The notes under the pieces are model-generated. The model made no database searches. It saw only the letters and a program-made list of their open reading frames with translations, and had not been told where the DNA came from. Source: Hydrogenophilales bacterium 12-61-10 (GTDB lineage: Bacteria; Pseudomonadota; Gammaproteobacteria; Burkholderiales; Thiobacillaceae). Taken from it: a stretch of DNA of 64,000 nt. A program made the translations under genes and the position numbers. The stretch lies in NCBI GenBank assembly GCA_002279795.1, contig NCCT01000028.1, positions 1 to 64,000 on the forward strand, read 5' to 3'. Below are positions 17,888 to 27,519 of this stretch, piece after piece (within the stretch, counting starts at the first letter, position 1; every line of letters begins with the position of its first letter).

Positions 17888-18556
17888 TTAGTCGCTGCTG
17901 TTGGCAAAGCCCAGCAACTGCAGCAGGCTGGTGAACAGGTTGAAAATCGCCACGAACAGGGTGACGGTTGCCATGATGTAGTTGGTTTCGCCGCCATGGA
18001 TGATTTCGCTGGTCTGGTACAGGATCAGGCCCGACATCAGCAGCACGAACATGGCCGAAACGGCCAGCGACAGGCCGGGCATCTCGAAGAAGAACGCGCC
18101 GATACCGGCCAGGAATGCGACGAGGATGCCGACCGCGAGGAAGCCGCCCATGTAGCTGAAGTTCTTGCGGGTGGTCATCACATAGGCCGACAGGCCAAGG
18201 AAAATCGCAGCCGTGCCGCCCATCGCCATCATCACGGTCTGGCTGCCGTTGGGCAGCGCGAGATAGGCGTTGAGGATGGGGCCAAGGGTGTAGCCCATGA
18301 AGCCGGTGAGGGCGAACACGAAGCCGATGCCTGCGCCGCTGTCACGGAACTTGGTGGTCAGGAACAACAGGCCGAAATAGCCGACCAGGGTGATGATGAA
18401 GCCGGGCGAAGGCAGGTTGAGCGACATCGTCACACCGGCGGTGAGCGCGGCGAAGGCCAGCGTCATCGACAGCAGCATGTAGGTATTGCGGATGACCTTG
18501 TTGGTCGACATTGCCGCAGACTGGCTGCGGCCGAGGGTGGTAACGGTTGTGTTCAT
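17888..18556 (-). CDS. Bax inhibitor-1/YccA family membrane protein
   Basis: A 222-residue protein with seven hydrophobic segments and the family C-terminal pattern ALYQTSEIIHGG-like (GLILYQTSEIIHGGETN). E. coli YccA modulates the FtsH protease and other members are pH-sensitive calcium leak channels. The N-terminal 22 residues are polar and cytoplasmic. Ribosome site GGAGGT lies 5 bases before the ATG. Probably transcribed with tatD. Confidence 0.88.
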   Translation of the reverse strand: MNTTVTTLGRSQSAAMSTNKVIRNTYMLLSMTLAFAALTAGVTMSLNLPSPGFIITLVGYFGLLFLTTKFRDSGAGIGFVFALTGFMGYTLGPILNAYLALPNGSQTVMMAMGGTAAIFLGLSAYVMTTRKNFSYMGGFLAVGILVAFLAGIGAFFFEMPGLSLAVSAMFVLLMSGLILYQTSEIIHGGETNYIMATVTLFVAIFNLFTSLLQLLGFANSSD

Positions 18557-18661
18557 GTGACCTCCATAAAATTACGAACAACAGAATGCTGCATATTGAG
18601 CGATTCTAGCCCAGCAAGTTCCGCGGGGATAGCGCGTGGCGACGACCTGGCGTCTGCGCGA

Positions 18662-19118
18662 TCAGATGTCATCTGTGCCTTTGATGACGCGTCGGATGAT
18701 CTCCGGGCTAAATCCCCGGCTCTGCATGAAACGAATATGCCGGGCTTTTTCGGCTGCATCGGCAGGGGCGGAAGCGAACTTTTTTTTCCAGACTATGCGT
18801 GCGCGATCGAGTTCGCTGTCACGGTTATCGCCCAGAACAGTATCGATAATGCCGTCGCTTACCCCATGCTGACGCAGGTCGTAGGCCAGTTTGATGCTGC
18901 CTGCGCGCGCGCGGTGATCGGCCACGTAGCTTTCGGCAAAGCGCTGGTCCGACAACCATTTTTTTGCCTCGAAACCATCCAGTAGCGTGCGGATGTCTGC
19001 CGCATCGAACCCCGCCTGTTCGAGCTTGCGGGTCAGTTCGACGCGGCTGTGTTCGCGCCGCGCCAGCAAACCCAGCGCGCGTTCGCGCAGCTTGCTGGCT
19101 TGCGGCTCGACGCCGGAC

Positions 19119-19126
<8 letters not shown>
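18662..19126 (-). CDS. recX: RecX regulator of RecA
   Basis: A 154-residue helical-repeat protein that limits RecA filament growth. Typical blocks are [19 protein letters not shown], then [16 protein letters not shown] and a C-terminal [14 protein letters not shown]. The ATG overlaps the recA stop region by 8 bases, so recX is translated from the recA message, the standard arrangement. Confidence 0.92.
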
Positions 19127-20156
<1,030 letters not shown>

Positions 20157-20188
20157 GTTGTCTCTCCAGAGTCGGTTGCGATGGCGTG

Positions 20189-20217
20189 AATGTAGGCGAT
20201 ACTTTTATTCATGTCAA
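20189..20217 (-). promoter_or_regulatory. recA sigma-70 promoter
   Basis: On the minus strand a perfect -35 TTGACA (20217-20212) is followed after exactly 17 bases by TACATT (20194-20189). It sits about 33-61 bp before the recA ATG. No LexA box overlaps it. Confidence 0.75.
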
Positions 20218-20278
20218 TAAAAAATATTACCTAGCTAAAAAATACCAAGTTTGTTGTTTTATTTGGGTTGCGCACGCC

Positions 20279-20284
20279 TATAAT
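20279..20284 (+). promoter_or_regulatory. -10 element for the WYL regulator gene
   Basis: A perfect TATAAT lies 35 bp before the ATG of the regulator. The -35 is poor (TTGTTT at 20254-20259 with a long 19-bp spacer), suggesting an activated or weak promoter. The AT-rich gap is shared back to back with the recA promoter. Confidence 0.5.
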
Positions 20285-20318
20285 CTGCTGTAACCAAGGC
20301 TTGTCCGGAGCAAGCGAT

Positions 20319-21203
20319 ATGATTTCAAAAGAAAAAATGCGGCTGGATGTGAAATGGGCGACGCGCCAGCGCCTGCAGTACATCGAGATGATGGCCTGGT
20401 ATGGGGGCGTGGTGACGCGGGGGGATGTGGCGAAAGCCTTCGGGATTTCGGACGCTGCGGCGACCAAGGATCTCAAGCTGTACAACGATCTGGCCCCCGG
20501 CAACCTGGGCTATCAGCATAACGTGTTTGGTTTTGTGCCCAATGACGGTTTTACGGCGGCGTTTTCAGACCTGAGTCCGGCCAAGGCCTTGCCGATTGGA
20601 CCGTATGGGGCGGATCTGATTTACGGGCTGGCGAGTGCCTCGCTGCCTTTGCCGGTACGCCTGCCCAGCCACCAGATCCTGGCGCAGATCACGCGTGCCA
20701 TTCATGGTCGCCGCAAGCTGCTGATTCGCTATCGGTCACTGTCTGATCGTGATATCCACGCGGGCACGGACAGCCCGCCACAGCGCCTGCTCGAACCGCA
20801 TACGCTGGTCGACACTGGCACGCGCTGGCATGTGCGCGCCTATCACGAGGAAAGCTGCGACTTTCGCGATTTCGTGCTGTCGCGCATCACACAAGCCGAA
20901 TGTCTGGACACGCCTGCTGAATCGGGCGAGCAGTACGACGAAGACTGGACCGAAAGCGTGAGCCTCCAGCTTGCGCCGCACAGCGGCCTGGATGCGCTCA
21001 AGCGTGAAAGCCTGTTGCTGGACTATGGCGTGGCAAAGGACGGCGTGATCGAGGTGGAGGTGCGGCGCGCCTTGCTGGGCTACATGCTGCAGCGCATGAA
21101 TGTCGACACCACGCCGGACCATGCGATGAACCCGAATGCCTATCAGCTGATGCTGCTGAACCGCGATGAGATCGAGCCTTTCGCGGCGTGGGCCTTTAAT
21201 TAA
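20319..21203 (+). CDS. WYL-domain transcriptional regulator (CapW/BrxR-like)
   Basis: A 294-residue protein with an N-terminal winged helix (MAWYGGVVTRGDVAKAFGIS then AATKDLKLYNDLAPGN), a central WYL domain (about 120-205, with LLIRYRSLSD and PHTLVDTGTRWHVRAYHEE) and a C-terminal WCX-type extension. This order matches the CapW/BrxR repressors that control CBASS and BREX defence loci and sense nucleic acids or nucleotides. No defence operon is nearby here. It is divergent from recA. The ATG was chosen for its GGAG ribosome site. Confidence 0.8.
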   Translation: MISKEKMRLDVKWATRQRLQYIEMMAWYGGVVTRGDVAKAFGISDAAATKDLKLYNDLAPGNLGYQHNVFGFVPNDGFTAAFSDLSPAKALPIGPYGADLIYGLASASLPLPVRLPSHQILAQITRAIHGRRKLLIRYRSLSDRDIHAGTDSPPQRLLEPHTLVDTGTRWHVRAYHEESCDFRDFVLSRITQAECLDTPAESGEQYDEDWTESVSLQLAPHSGLDALKRESLLLDYGVAKDGVIEVEVRRALLGYMLQRMNVDTTPDHAMNPNAYQLMLLNRDEIEPFAAWAFN

Positions 21204-21269
21204 GGCCAAGACTCAAGGTACAAGATTCAAGACAAGTGCGACCAGGCAAACCGCATTCTTGTACCTTGA
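21191..21269. repeat. Inverted repeats between the WYL gene and pncC
   Basis: A perfect 13-bp inverted repeat, TCAAGGTACAAGA (21213-21225) and its complement (21257-21269), encloses 31 bases. A small GGCCTT/AAGGCC hairpin (21191-21207) covers the WYL stop codon. Both genes end here convergently, so the structure may serve as a bidirectional end point, or it may be a small dispersed palindromic repeat. Confidence 0.6.
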
Positions 21270-21271
21270 AT

Positions 21272-21769
21272 CTATCTCATCAAGTCGATCAACCCACGCA
21301 AGGCGGCTGCCACGGCGCGCGAGCGGATTTCCTCGCGGTCGCCGTCGAGGCGGCAGGTGGACGACATATGGGTGCCGTCTGCCAGCGCCCAGCCGTAGCA
21401 CACCAGGCCCACCGGTTTTTGCGGCGTGCCGCCACCGGGTCCGGCCACGCCGGAAATAGCGAGCGCCGCTTGTGCGTGGCTGTGGGCGAGGGCGCCGGCT
21501 GCCATGGCGCTGGCGGTTTCTTCGGACACCGCGCCACAGCTTTCCAGCGTGGCGGCGGGCACGCCGAGCATTTCCTGCTTCGCCGCATTGGCATAGGTGA
21601 TGAAGCCGCGTTCATACCAGGCCGAACTGCCGGGAATCGAGGTGAGCAATTGCCCGACCCAGCCCCCGGTGCAGGATTCTGCGGTGGCCACCATCCAGCC
21701 GCGTGCGCGCAGCATGTCGCCCAGTTCAGCGGCAAGTTGCCGAAGTTCTTCGTCGTTTACACGAGCCAT
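21272..21769 (-). CDS. pncC: Nicotinamide-nucleotide amidase (CinA C-terminal domain)
   Basis: A 165-residue stand-alone CinA amidase domain that deamidates NMN to nicotinate mononucleotide in the pyridine-nucleotide cycle. Typical motifs are ATAESCTGGWVG, the YERGFITYAN segment, and AISGVAGPGGGTPQKPVG. The length matches single-domain PncC. It is the last gene of the rib-nusB-thiL-pgpA operon and overlaps pgpA by 13 bases. Confidence 0.93.
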   Translation of the reverse strand: MARVNDEELRQLAAELGDMLRARGWMVATAESCTGGWVGQLLTSIPGSSAWYERGFITYANAAKQEMLGVPAATLESCGAVSEETASAMAAGALAHSHAQAALAISGVAGPGGGTPQKPVGLVCYGWALADGTHMSSTCRLDGDREEIRSRAVAAALRGLIDLMR

Positions 21770-22245
21770 TGCAATCCTTTGATAACGGCAAGCGCGTAGC
21801 CCGCTGCCAGGAGGTCGTCGAACATGACGCCGAAGCCGTTTTTGAGACGGCGATCGGCCAGCCGGATCGGCCAGGGTTTGATGATGTCAAAAAAACGGAA
21901 CAGCAGGAAGGCAAGGCCGGCCCACAGCCAGCCGGGCGGCGTGAATAGCAGAACCAGCGCAAAGGCGACGACCTCGTCCCACACCATGCCGCCATGGTCG
22001 GCGACGCCGAGCGCACGTCCGCTCTTGCCGCAGGCCCAGACGCCAAGCAGAAAGCTGGCAAGCAGCAGAACGAGCTGGGTTGGCAGGTCTGGCGTAATGG
22101 CGACAATCAGCCAGAGCAGCGGCCAGCCGAGCACGGTGCCGACCGTGCCGGGGGCTTTGGGCGCGAGGCCACTGCCAAAGCCGAAGGCGATCAGGTGGGC
22201 CGGGTGCGCGAGCAGGAATTTGAAGTCAGGCTGCAAAGTGGTCAT
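21757..22245 (-). CDS. pgpA: Phosphatidylglycerophosphatase A
   Basis: A 162-residue membrane protein that dephosphorylates phosphatidylglycerophosphate to phosphatidylglycerol. Motifs include FGSGLAPKAPGTVGT, HGGMVWDEVVAF and FRFFDIIKPWPI near the active site. It overlaps thiL by 20 bases and pncC by 13, and the thiL-pgpA-cinA order is typical of proteobacteria. Confidence 0.95.
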   Translation of the reverse strand: MTTLQPDFKFLLAHPAHLIAFGFGSGLAPKAPGTVGTVLGWPLLWLIVAITPDLPTQLVLLLASFLLGVWACGKSGRALGVADHGGMVWDEVVAFALVLLFTPPGWLWAGLAFLLFRFFDIIKPWPIRLADRRLKNGFGVMFDDLLAAGYALAVIKGLQWLV

Positions 22246-23179
22246 AGCCGGTTTTGTCGTAGGGCAGCGGCTGGCCGTCGGCAGCCATCACCGTCAGGCC
22301 GGACCCAGCCGAGATTCGGCCGATGCGGCTGACGGTCACGTTGGCCTGGGTCGCGGCCGCCAGGATGGCGTCGCGCCGCTCGGCCGGCGCGGTGAAGCAG
22401 AGTTCGTAGTCGTCGCCCCCTGCCAGCACGCACTCACGCGCGACAGCTTCGTGCAGATAGGTTTGCACCACGGGCAGGGTCGGCAGGGCGTCGAATTCAA
22501 GCTGCGCGCCGACGCTGGAGCGGTCGAGAATGTGGCTGAGGTCGGCCAGCAAGCCATCGGAAATATCGATCGCGCTGTTGGCAATGCCGCGCAGCGCAAC
22601 GCCCAGCGCCACGCGCGGCGTCGGCAGGTAGAGCGCGGGCAGCACTTTGGCGGCATCGATTTGTTCCATGAACAGGCGTCCCTGACGATAGGCCAGCGCC
22701 AGAGCGGCCGAACCGAGCACGCCGGATACCCAGATATCGTCGCCTGCCCGGGCGCCGTCGCGGCGCAGTGCCTGGCCGGGTGGCACGTCGCCCATCACCG
22801 TGATGCTGATCGTCAGCGCGCCGCGCGTGGTGTCGCCGCCGACCAGTTCGATGCCGTACTGGTCGGCCATGCGAAAAAACCCGCGCGCAAACGCGGTGAG
22901 CCAGGCGTCATTTTCTTCCGGCAGGGCGATGGCCAGGGTGGCCCAGCGTGGTGTCGCGCCCATCGCGGCGAGGTCGGACAGATTCACCGCCAGCGACTTG
23001 TGGCCAATCCCGGCGGGGCTGTCCTGCGGCGAAAAGTGGCGGCCTTCGAGCAGCATGTCACTTGATACCGCCAGTTGCATGCCGGGTGTCGGGGCCAGCA
23101 GCGCGCAGTCGTCGCCCACGCCCAGCACCGCGCCGGGGGTGGGGCGGGTGAAGTGCTTGGCGATGAGGGAGAATTCCAT
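22226..23179 (-). CDS. thiL: Thiamine-monophosphate kinase
   Basis: A 317-residue ATP-dependent kinase making thiamine diphosphate. Motifs are GVGDDCALLAP at the N-terminus, SSDMLLEGRHF, LAVNLSDLAAMGATP and GGDDYELCFTAP. The ATG at 23179 fits the family start (EFSLI); a longer frame upstream is poor. It lies between nusB and pgpA. Confidence 0.95.
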   Translation of the reverse strand: MEFSLIAKHFTRPTPGAVLGVGDDCALLAPTPGMQLAVSSDMLLEGRHFSPQDSPAGIGHKSLAVNLSDLAAMGATPRWATLAIALPEENDAWLTAFARGFFRMADQYGIELVGGDTTRGALTISITVMGDVPPGQALRRDGARAGDDIWVSGVLGSAALALAYRQGRLFMEQIDAAKVLPALYLPTPRVALGVALRGIANSAIDISDGLLADLSHILDRSSVGAQLEFDALPTLPVVQTYLHEAVARECVLAGGDDYELCFTAPAERRDAILAAATQANVTVSRIGRISAGSGLTVMAADGQPLPYDKTGYDHFAA

Positions 23180-23254
23180 GTTGGGGAGGCGGTAAGCAGG
23201 GAGCGGTAAACGGGCAGGATGCGGACGGTAATCCTTCCGCTTACTGCTCACCAC

Positions 23255-23695
23255 TCACGGCTTGCTGCGACGCGGCTGGCCTGCTTCCACTGCGCGCATC
23301 TCCTGCGCCAGCTTGTCGAGCACGCCATTGATGTATTTGTGGCCGTCGATGCCGCCGAAGGATTTGGCCAGTTCGACGCTTTCATTGATGACGACGCGCA
23401 TCGGCACATCGGGACAGTGCAGCAGTTCATAGGCGCCGATCAGCAGGATGCTGCGCTCGACAGGCGACAACTCGGTGAGCTTGCGGTCGATGAAGCGGCC
23501 GATGTGGGTGCCGAGCAGGTCTTCTTCCTTGAGCACGCCGTAGAGCAGGGTGCGGAAATAGGCTTCGTCGGCGCGTTTGAACTGTTCGTCGTCCGCCAGG
23601 TTGGCCGCGATCAGGGTGACGTCCGCCCCGCCGATCAACCAGGCATACAGCCCTTGCAAGGTGAACGAGCGGGCGAGTTTGCGGGAACCGGCCAT
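23255..23695 (-). CDS. nusB: Transcription antitermination factor NusB
   Basis: A 146-residue helical protein that joins NusE/S10 on boxA RNA in rRNA antitermination. The pattern RSFTLQGLYAW...ERSILLIGAYELLH...VVINESVELAKSFGG is standard NusB. Its ATG directly follows ribH, with one base between the genes, as in many proteobacterial rib operons. Confidence 0.96.
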   Translation of the reverse strand: MAGSRKLARSFTLQGLYAWLIGGADVTLIAANLADDEQFKRADEAYFRTLLYGVLKEEDLLGTHIGRFIDRKLTELSPVERSILLIGAYELLHCPDVPMRVVINESVELAKSFGGIDGHKYINGVLDKLAQEMRAVEAGQPRRSKP

Positions 23696-23696
23696 C

Positions 23697-24164
23697 TCAG
23701 ATCCGCTTCAACAGGTTGGCCATTTCGATCGCCACGCGCGCGGCATCGCGGCCTTTTTCGGCGATGCGCACATGCGCCTGCTCGATGGTGTCGACGGTGA
23801 GGATGACATTGGCAATCGGCACGCCGGTTTCCAGCTGCACGTCGAGGATGCCGCGCGCCGATTCGTTGCAGACGATTTCAAAATGGTAGGTATCGCCACG
23901 CACCACCGCGCCGATGGCGATCAGCGCGTCGAACTTGCCCGACTGCGCCATTTTTTGCAGCACCAGCGGATGTTCCAGCGCGCCGGGTACATTGATCAGC
24001 AGCACGTCATCGGCTGCGACACCGAGCTTGGCCAGTTCGAGCTCGCAAAATGACAACAAGCCTTCGCAAATGTCTTTGTTGAAGCGGCTCATGACGATGC
24101 CGATTCTGAGTCCTGCGCCCTGATAAACGGGGTCGAGTTCGGAAATGTCGCTGTGGGTTCCCAT
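23697..24164 (-). CDS. ribH: 6,7-dimethyl-8-ribityllumazine synthase
   Basis: A 155-residue enzyme that condenses the pyrimidine intermediate with dihydroxybutanone phosphate to form lumazine. Motifs include [16 protein letters not shown], the [15 protein letters not shown] active-site block and [15 protein letters not shown]. It lies between ribBX and nusB in the riboflavin operon. Confidence 0.96.
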   Translation of the reverse strand: MGTHSDISELDPVYQGAGLRIGIVMSRFNKDICEGLLSFCELELAKLGVAADDVLLINVPGALEHPLVLQKMAQSGKFDALIAIGAVVRGDTYHFEIVCNESARGILDVQLETGVPIANVILTVDTIEQAHVRIAEKGRDAARVAIEMANLLKRI

Positions 24165-24180
24165 GTTCGTATCCTTTGGA

Positions 24181-25266
24181 TTAAGCCTTGTCGAGGTAGC
24201 CCGTGACTTCGAGGCCGAAGCCGTCCATCGCCGGCATTTTGCGCGGGCTGGCCAGCAGCTTCATTTTGCCGACGCCGAGGTCGCGCAGGATTTGCGCGCC
24301 AATGCCGTAGTCGCGCAGGTCGACTTTGCGATCCGAAACCGGCGCCGGGTTGATGCGGTGCAGCAGCGCATCGGCCGTTTCGGGCCGATGCAGCAGCACG
24401 ATAACGCCGGTCTGCGATTCGGCAATGCGTTCCATCGCGCCCATGATCGGCCACGAGTGGCCGCCGCCGGTGACGTCGAGAAAGTCCATCACGCTCAAGG
24501 GTTCGTGCACGCGCACCAGGGTTTCCTGGTCGGCGTGGATTTCGCCCTTGACCAGCGCGAGGTGGGTTTCGCGCGCGCTGGTGTCGCGGTAAGCGATCAG
24601 ACGAAAGGCGCCGTACACCGTCTGGATCAGGCGGTCGGCCACGCGTTCGACCAGGCTTTCGGTCTGGTTGCGGTAATGGATGAGGTCGGCGATGGCGCCG
24701 ATCTTCAGGCCGTGTTCCTGCGCGAACGGCACCAGATCAGGCAGGCGCGCCATGGAGCCGTCGTCCTTGAGGATTTCGCAGATCACCGAGGCCGGTTGCA
24801 GCCCGGCCAGCGCAGCCAGATCGCACCCGGCCTCGGTGTGGCCAGCACGCACCAGCACGCCGCCGGGCTGCGCGCGCAGCGGGAAAATGTGGCCGGGCTG
24901 GATGATGTCGGTTGGCTTGGCGTCTTTCTTTACTGCGGCCAGGATGGTGACGGCGCGGTCGGCCGCCGAAATGCCGGTGGTGACGCCGGTCGCGGCTTCG
25001 ATCGAGACGGTGAACGCGGTGCCGTGCGGTGTCTGGTTGTCGGAGACCATCTGCTTGAGGCCGAGCTGGCGGCAGCGGTCGTCGGTCAGCGTCAGGCAGA
25101 TCAGGCCGCGACCGTATTTGGCCATGAAGTTGATCGCGTCCGGGGTGGCGAATTCGGCGGCCATCACCAGATCGCCCTCGTTTTCGCGGTCTTCTTCGTC
25201 CACCAGCACGACCATGCGGCCAGCCTTGAGTTCTTCGACGATTTCCAGGGTGGAGGCGAGGCTCAT
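24181..25266 (-). CDS. ribB: RibB with degenerate GTP cyclohydrolase II domain (RibBX type)
   Basis: A 361-residue riboflavin-pathway enzyme. The N-terminal 200 residues are a complete dihydroxybutanone-phosphate synthase, with [17 protein letters not shown] and [14 protein letters not shown]. The C-terminal half aligns with GTP cyclohydrolase II but lacks the zinc-binding cysteine motif (CxxHSECLTGD...RCDC); around residue 245 it reads [15 protein letters not shown]. The second activity is therefore probably lost, as in the RibBX proteins known from other proteobacteria, and a true ribA should exist elsewhere. Start and the ribE stop overlap (TGATG). Confidence 0.92.
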   Translation of the reverse strand: MSLASTLEIVEELKAGRMVVLVDEEDRENEGDLVMAAEFATPDAINFMAKYGRGLICLTLTDDRCRQLGLKQMVSDNQTPHGTAFTVSIEAATGVTTGISAADRAVTILAAVKKDAKPTDIIQPGHIFPLRAQPGGVLVRAGHTEAGCDLAALAGLQPASVICEILKDDGSMARLPDLVPFAQEHGLKIGAIADLIHYRNQTESLVERVADRLIQTVYGAFRLIAYRDTSARETHLALVKGEIHADQETLVRVHEPLSVMDFLDVTGGGHSWPIMGAMERIAESQTGVIVLLHRPETADALLHRINPAPVSDRKVDLRDYGIGAQILRDLGVGKMKLLASPRKMPAMDGFGLEVTGYLDKA

Positions 25267-25871
25267 CAGTCTTTGTCCGTTGTTTGGGTAAATAGCGAAA
25301 GGCGCTCGACATAGCGCGCGATCATGTCGACTTCGAGATTGACCCGACTGCCTGCTCGTAAATGTTTGAGCGTGGTCATCTGCAGCGTGTGCGGAATCAG
25401 GTTGAGTGCGAAACGGACGCCATCGACGGCATTCACCGTCAGCGACACGCCGTTCACCGTGATCGAGCCCTTGCGGATGATGTAGCGCGCGAGATCAGCC
25501 GGCGCGTCGATTTCCAGCAGGTGGGACTCACCCACCGGAACAAAGCCGTGCACCGTGCCGACGCCGTCGACGTGACCCGATACCAGATGGCCACCGAGCC
25601 GGTCAGCCAGACGCAGCGCCTTTTCCAGGTTGACTTCGGCCCCCGGCAAAAAGCCTTCGGTACAGCGCAGGGTTTCGGCGGAGACGTCTACCGTGAAGCT
25701 GTCTGGCGTCAACGCCACCGCCGTCAGGCACACGCCATTGACCGCGATGCTGTCGCCCAGCGAAACGTCGGAAAAGTCCAGCCCGCCGCCACGAATCACC
25801 ATGCGTGCATCCGCGCCGCGCGCGTCGTATTCGTGGATATGGCCGATGGATTGAATGATGCCGGTGAACAT
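25266..25871 (-). CDS. ribE: Riboflavin synthase alpha chain
   Basis: A 201-residue enzyme that dismutates two lumazines into riboflavin. Two tandem lumazine-binding repeats are visible: MFTGIIQSIG with VNGVCLTAV, and GHVDGVGTV with VNGVSLTVNAV. It is the first gene of the rib operon. I saw no FMN riboswitch-like fold in the 180 bp upstream. Confidence 0.95.
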   Translation of the reverse strand: MFTGIIQSIGHIHEYDARGADARMVIRGGGLDFSDVSLGDSIAVNGVCLTAVALTPDSFTVDVSAETLRCTEGFLPGAEVNLEKALRLADRLGGHLVSGHVDGVGTVHGFVPVGESHLLEIDAPADLARYIIRKGSITVNGVSLTVNAVDGVRFALNLIPHTLQMTTLKHLRAGSRVNLEVDMIARYVERLSLFTQTTDKD

Positions 25872-26050
25872 GCTGGGAGGCTTGCAGAAAGACCCGGCAT
25901 TGTAGGCGTTTAGGCGAGGTGGGTGAACCCCGGCGCGCGCACCCGAAAAGAGTTGGCGGGCGGGTTGTGCGCCGTGCCGCTTAACTTGGCCTTGTATTGG
26001 CCGCTATCCAGTGTGCCGCGTTCTCTATTTATGCCGATAAAGGGTCTGTT

Positions 26051-26773
26051 TTGAAACGATTTACCGCAAAAATTGTGCAGGGAATTGCCCGGCTGGCCCG
26101 CTGGCGCAGGCCATCGGCGCCGAGTACCGAAAGCCTCGATGCACCCGACCCGGACGAGTCGCCATCAGAGGAACGGCATTCTCTGCACGATCAGACGGAA
26201 CGGCGCGTTGAGCAGGATGCAGCGCCTGAACCCAAGCCATCCTTGCTGGTCCGCCTGAAGACCCTGTTCAATCGTTCGTCGCAAAGTGTTCAGCAAGATG
26301 CCGACGAAGCCGTTGCCGACATCCCGCAAGAAAAACCCTCAGCCGTCCGCGTATCCAGCGATTCGGATGCCATTGCAGCGGAGGAAGCGCCGCCCACAGG
26401 GCTGCAACAGCGTGCGCGCGTCATGCTGACCAACAAGTGGGTGCTGATATCGGGAGGCAGCGTCATGCTGATTGCGCTCGTCGCCACCCTGGCGGGGCTG
26501 CTGCTGCAGTCAGGCCAGGAGAAAGCACAACTCCAGAGCCAACTGCTTGCGGCGCAGCAAAAGCTCAAGCAGGGTGGCGTAGCGCAGAAACCTGTCGGCG
26601 TCAAGCCGGCCCCGATCAGGCCCGCCATCCACCCGACTGTCGCAAGCGCGGCCAGCGTGCCTGCCCGATCCGGGCCTGCTGCCGCAGGCGGCGAGTGCGA
26701 ACTGTCCAACCCTGAAAATGCCGCCGAAAACCTCAGACGCTGCATCGACAGCTTCAACGCCATGTCCGAGTGA
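26051..26773 (+). CDS. Single-pass membrane protein with charged N-terminal region
   Basis: A 240-residue protein if started at the TTG preceded by AAAGGG. Residues 1-120 are hydrophilic and acidic; one transmembrane segment lies near 135-157 (KWVLISGGSVMLIALVATLAG). A coiled-coil-like EKAQLQSQLLAAQQKLKQ follows, then a Pro/Ala-rich tail with two Cys (CELSNPENAAENLRRC). No family is recognised; the layout suggests an inner-membrane scaffold. The start is uncertain because no ATG is well placed. Confidence 0.55.
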   Translation: MKRFTAKIVQGIARLARWRRPSAPSTESLDAPDPDESPSEERHSLHDQTERRVEQDAAPEPKPSLLVRLKTLFNRSSQSVQQDADEAVADIPQEKPSAVRVSSDSDAIAAEEAPPTGLQQRARVMLTNKWVLISGGSVMLIALVATLAGLLLQSGQEKAQLQSQLLAAQQKLKQGGVAQKPVGVKPAPIRPAIHPTVASAASVPARSGPAAAGGECELSNPENAAENLRRCIDSFNAMSE

Positions 26774-26818
26774 TCACTCGTCTGAGTGATGCGCGCTCTC
26801 GAGATGTCCGTTTATTCC

Positions 26819-27285
26819 TCAGGCAGGTGCCGATTTCCCCACGGGTGGAATCAGCAGGACCGGCACCGCTGAGTACCTCAATGTCCGTTCAGCCATGCTC
26901 CCCAGCATGAGGTGCTGAAAGCCGCGGCGTCCGTGCGTGCCCATCACCACCAGGTCTGCGCCCCAGCGTGCAGCTTCCGCGGCAATGGCCTCTGCAACAT
27001 GCTGGGCCGGCGTGTCCGTTTCGATCAGGTCGGCTTCCAGCTCAAAGTTTGCCAGCCGGGCGGTTTCGCGCGCCGCGGCGATGAGCTTTCTCCCGCACCA
27101 TGCCGGGCCGCGCTCAGCGCAGTGGTATCGATGGCGATTTCCGGGCCGATGGGCAGCCAGCTCATGTCGATGACGTGCACCACGCGCACCCCAGCTGCCA
27201 GGGTCCGGGCGAGTTCGATGGCTTGCTGCAATGCTTGCCGCGACAGGTCGCTTTCGTCTATCGCCACCAGAGTTTTCGAGTACAT
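26819..27285 (-). pseudogene. UspA family universal stress protein, one-base frameshift
   Basis: From the ATG at 27285 (ribosome site GGGAG) translation begins MYSKTLVAIDESDLSRQAL, a normal Usp start. It leaves frame at a TTT run on the plus strand (27087-27089); adding one base there restores GEKLIAAARETARLAN and the C-terminal nucleotide-binding motif MGTHGRRGFQHLMLGS. The span of 467 bases is one short of 156 codons. Either one base is missing through sequencing error or the gene is freshly inactivated. Confidence 0.85.
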
Positions 27286-27361
27286 GGTTTCACTCCCGGG
27301 TTGGATTGAAAGTTGCACCGCTCGGCTTGAAGGGTGCGCTGGGTGCCAGCAAGCGCCCTAG

Positions 27362-27519
27362 TGTTGTGAACCAGAAATATCGAAACATAAAACGGCGTCT
27401 TTTTCCGCATGGCGGCGTTGCTCGTCGTTGCCATAGAGGCGGCTATGTCGCCTCCTCGTGCCTTGCCATGCGAAAAAATCCATCCGTTCTATTTGTCCCG
27501 CTATTTCTGGTTCACAACA
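27362..27519. mobile_element. 158-bp palindromic MITE-like element
   Basis: Perfect 18-bp terminal inverted repeats, TGTTGTGAACCAGAAATA at 27362-27379 and its complement at 27502-27519. Beyond the termini the two arms stay imperfectly complementary towards the centre (a TTTTT-CGCATGGC block is shared), so the whole element can fold into a long hairpin. There is no open reading frame of its own. Its right end supplies the last codons and stop of the aminotransferase gene. Clear target duplications were not seen; GCGCC occurs close to both ends. Confidence 0.75.

Noticed and set aside
17294..18985. A 563-codon plus-strand open frame across tatD, the Bax-inhibitor-like gene and recX
   Set aside because: It runs opposite three well-supported genes and has shadow-type composition.
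20157..20318. A LexA box in front of recA
   Set aside because: Searched for CTGT-N8-ACAG on both strands; none was found, only a plain sigma-70 promoter.
25872..26050. FMN riboswitch upstream of ribE
   Set aside because: None of the conserved FMN-element blocks are visible.
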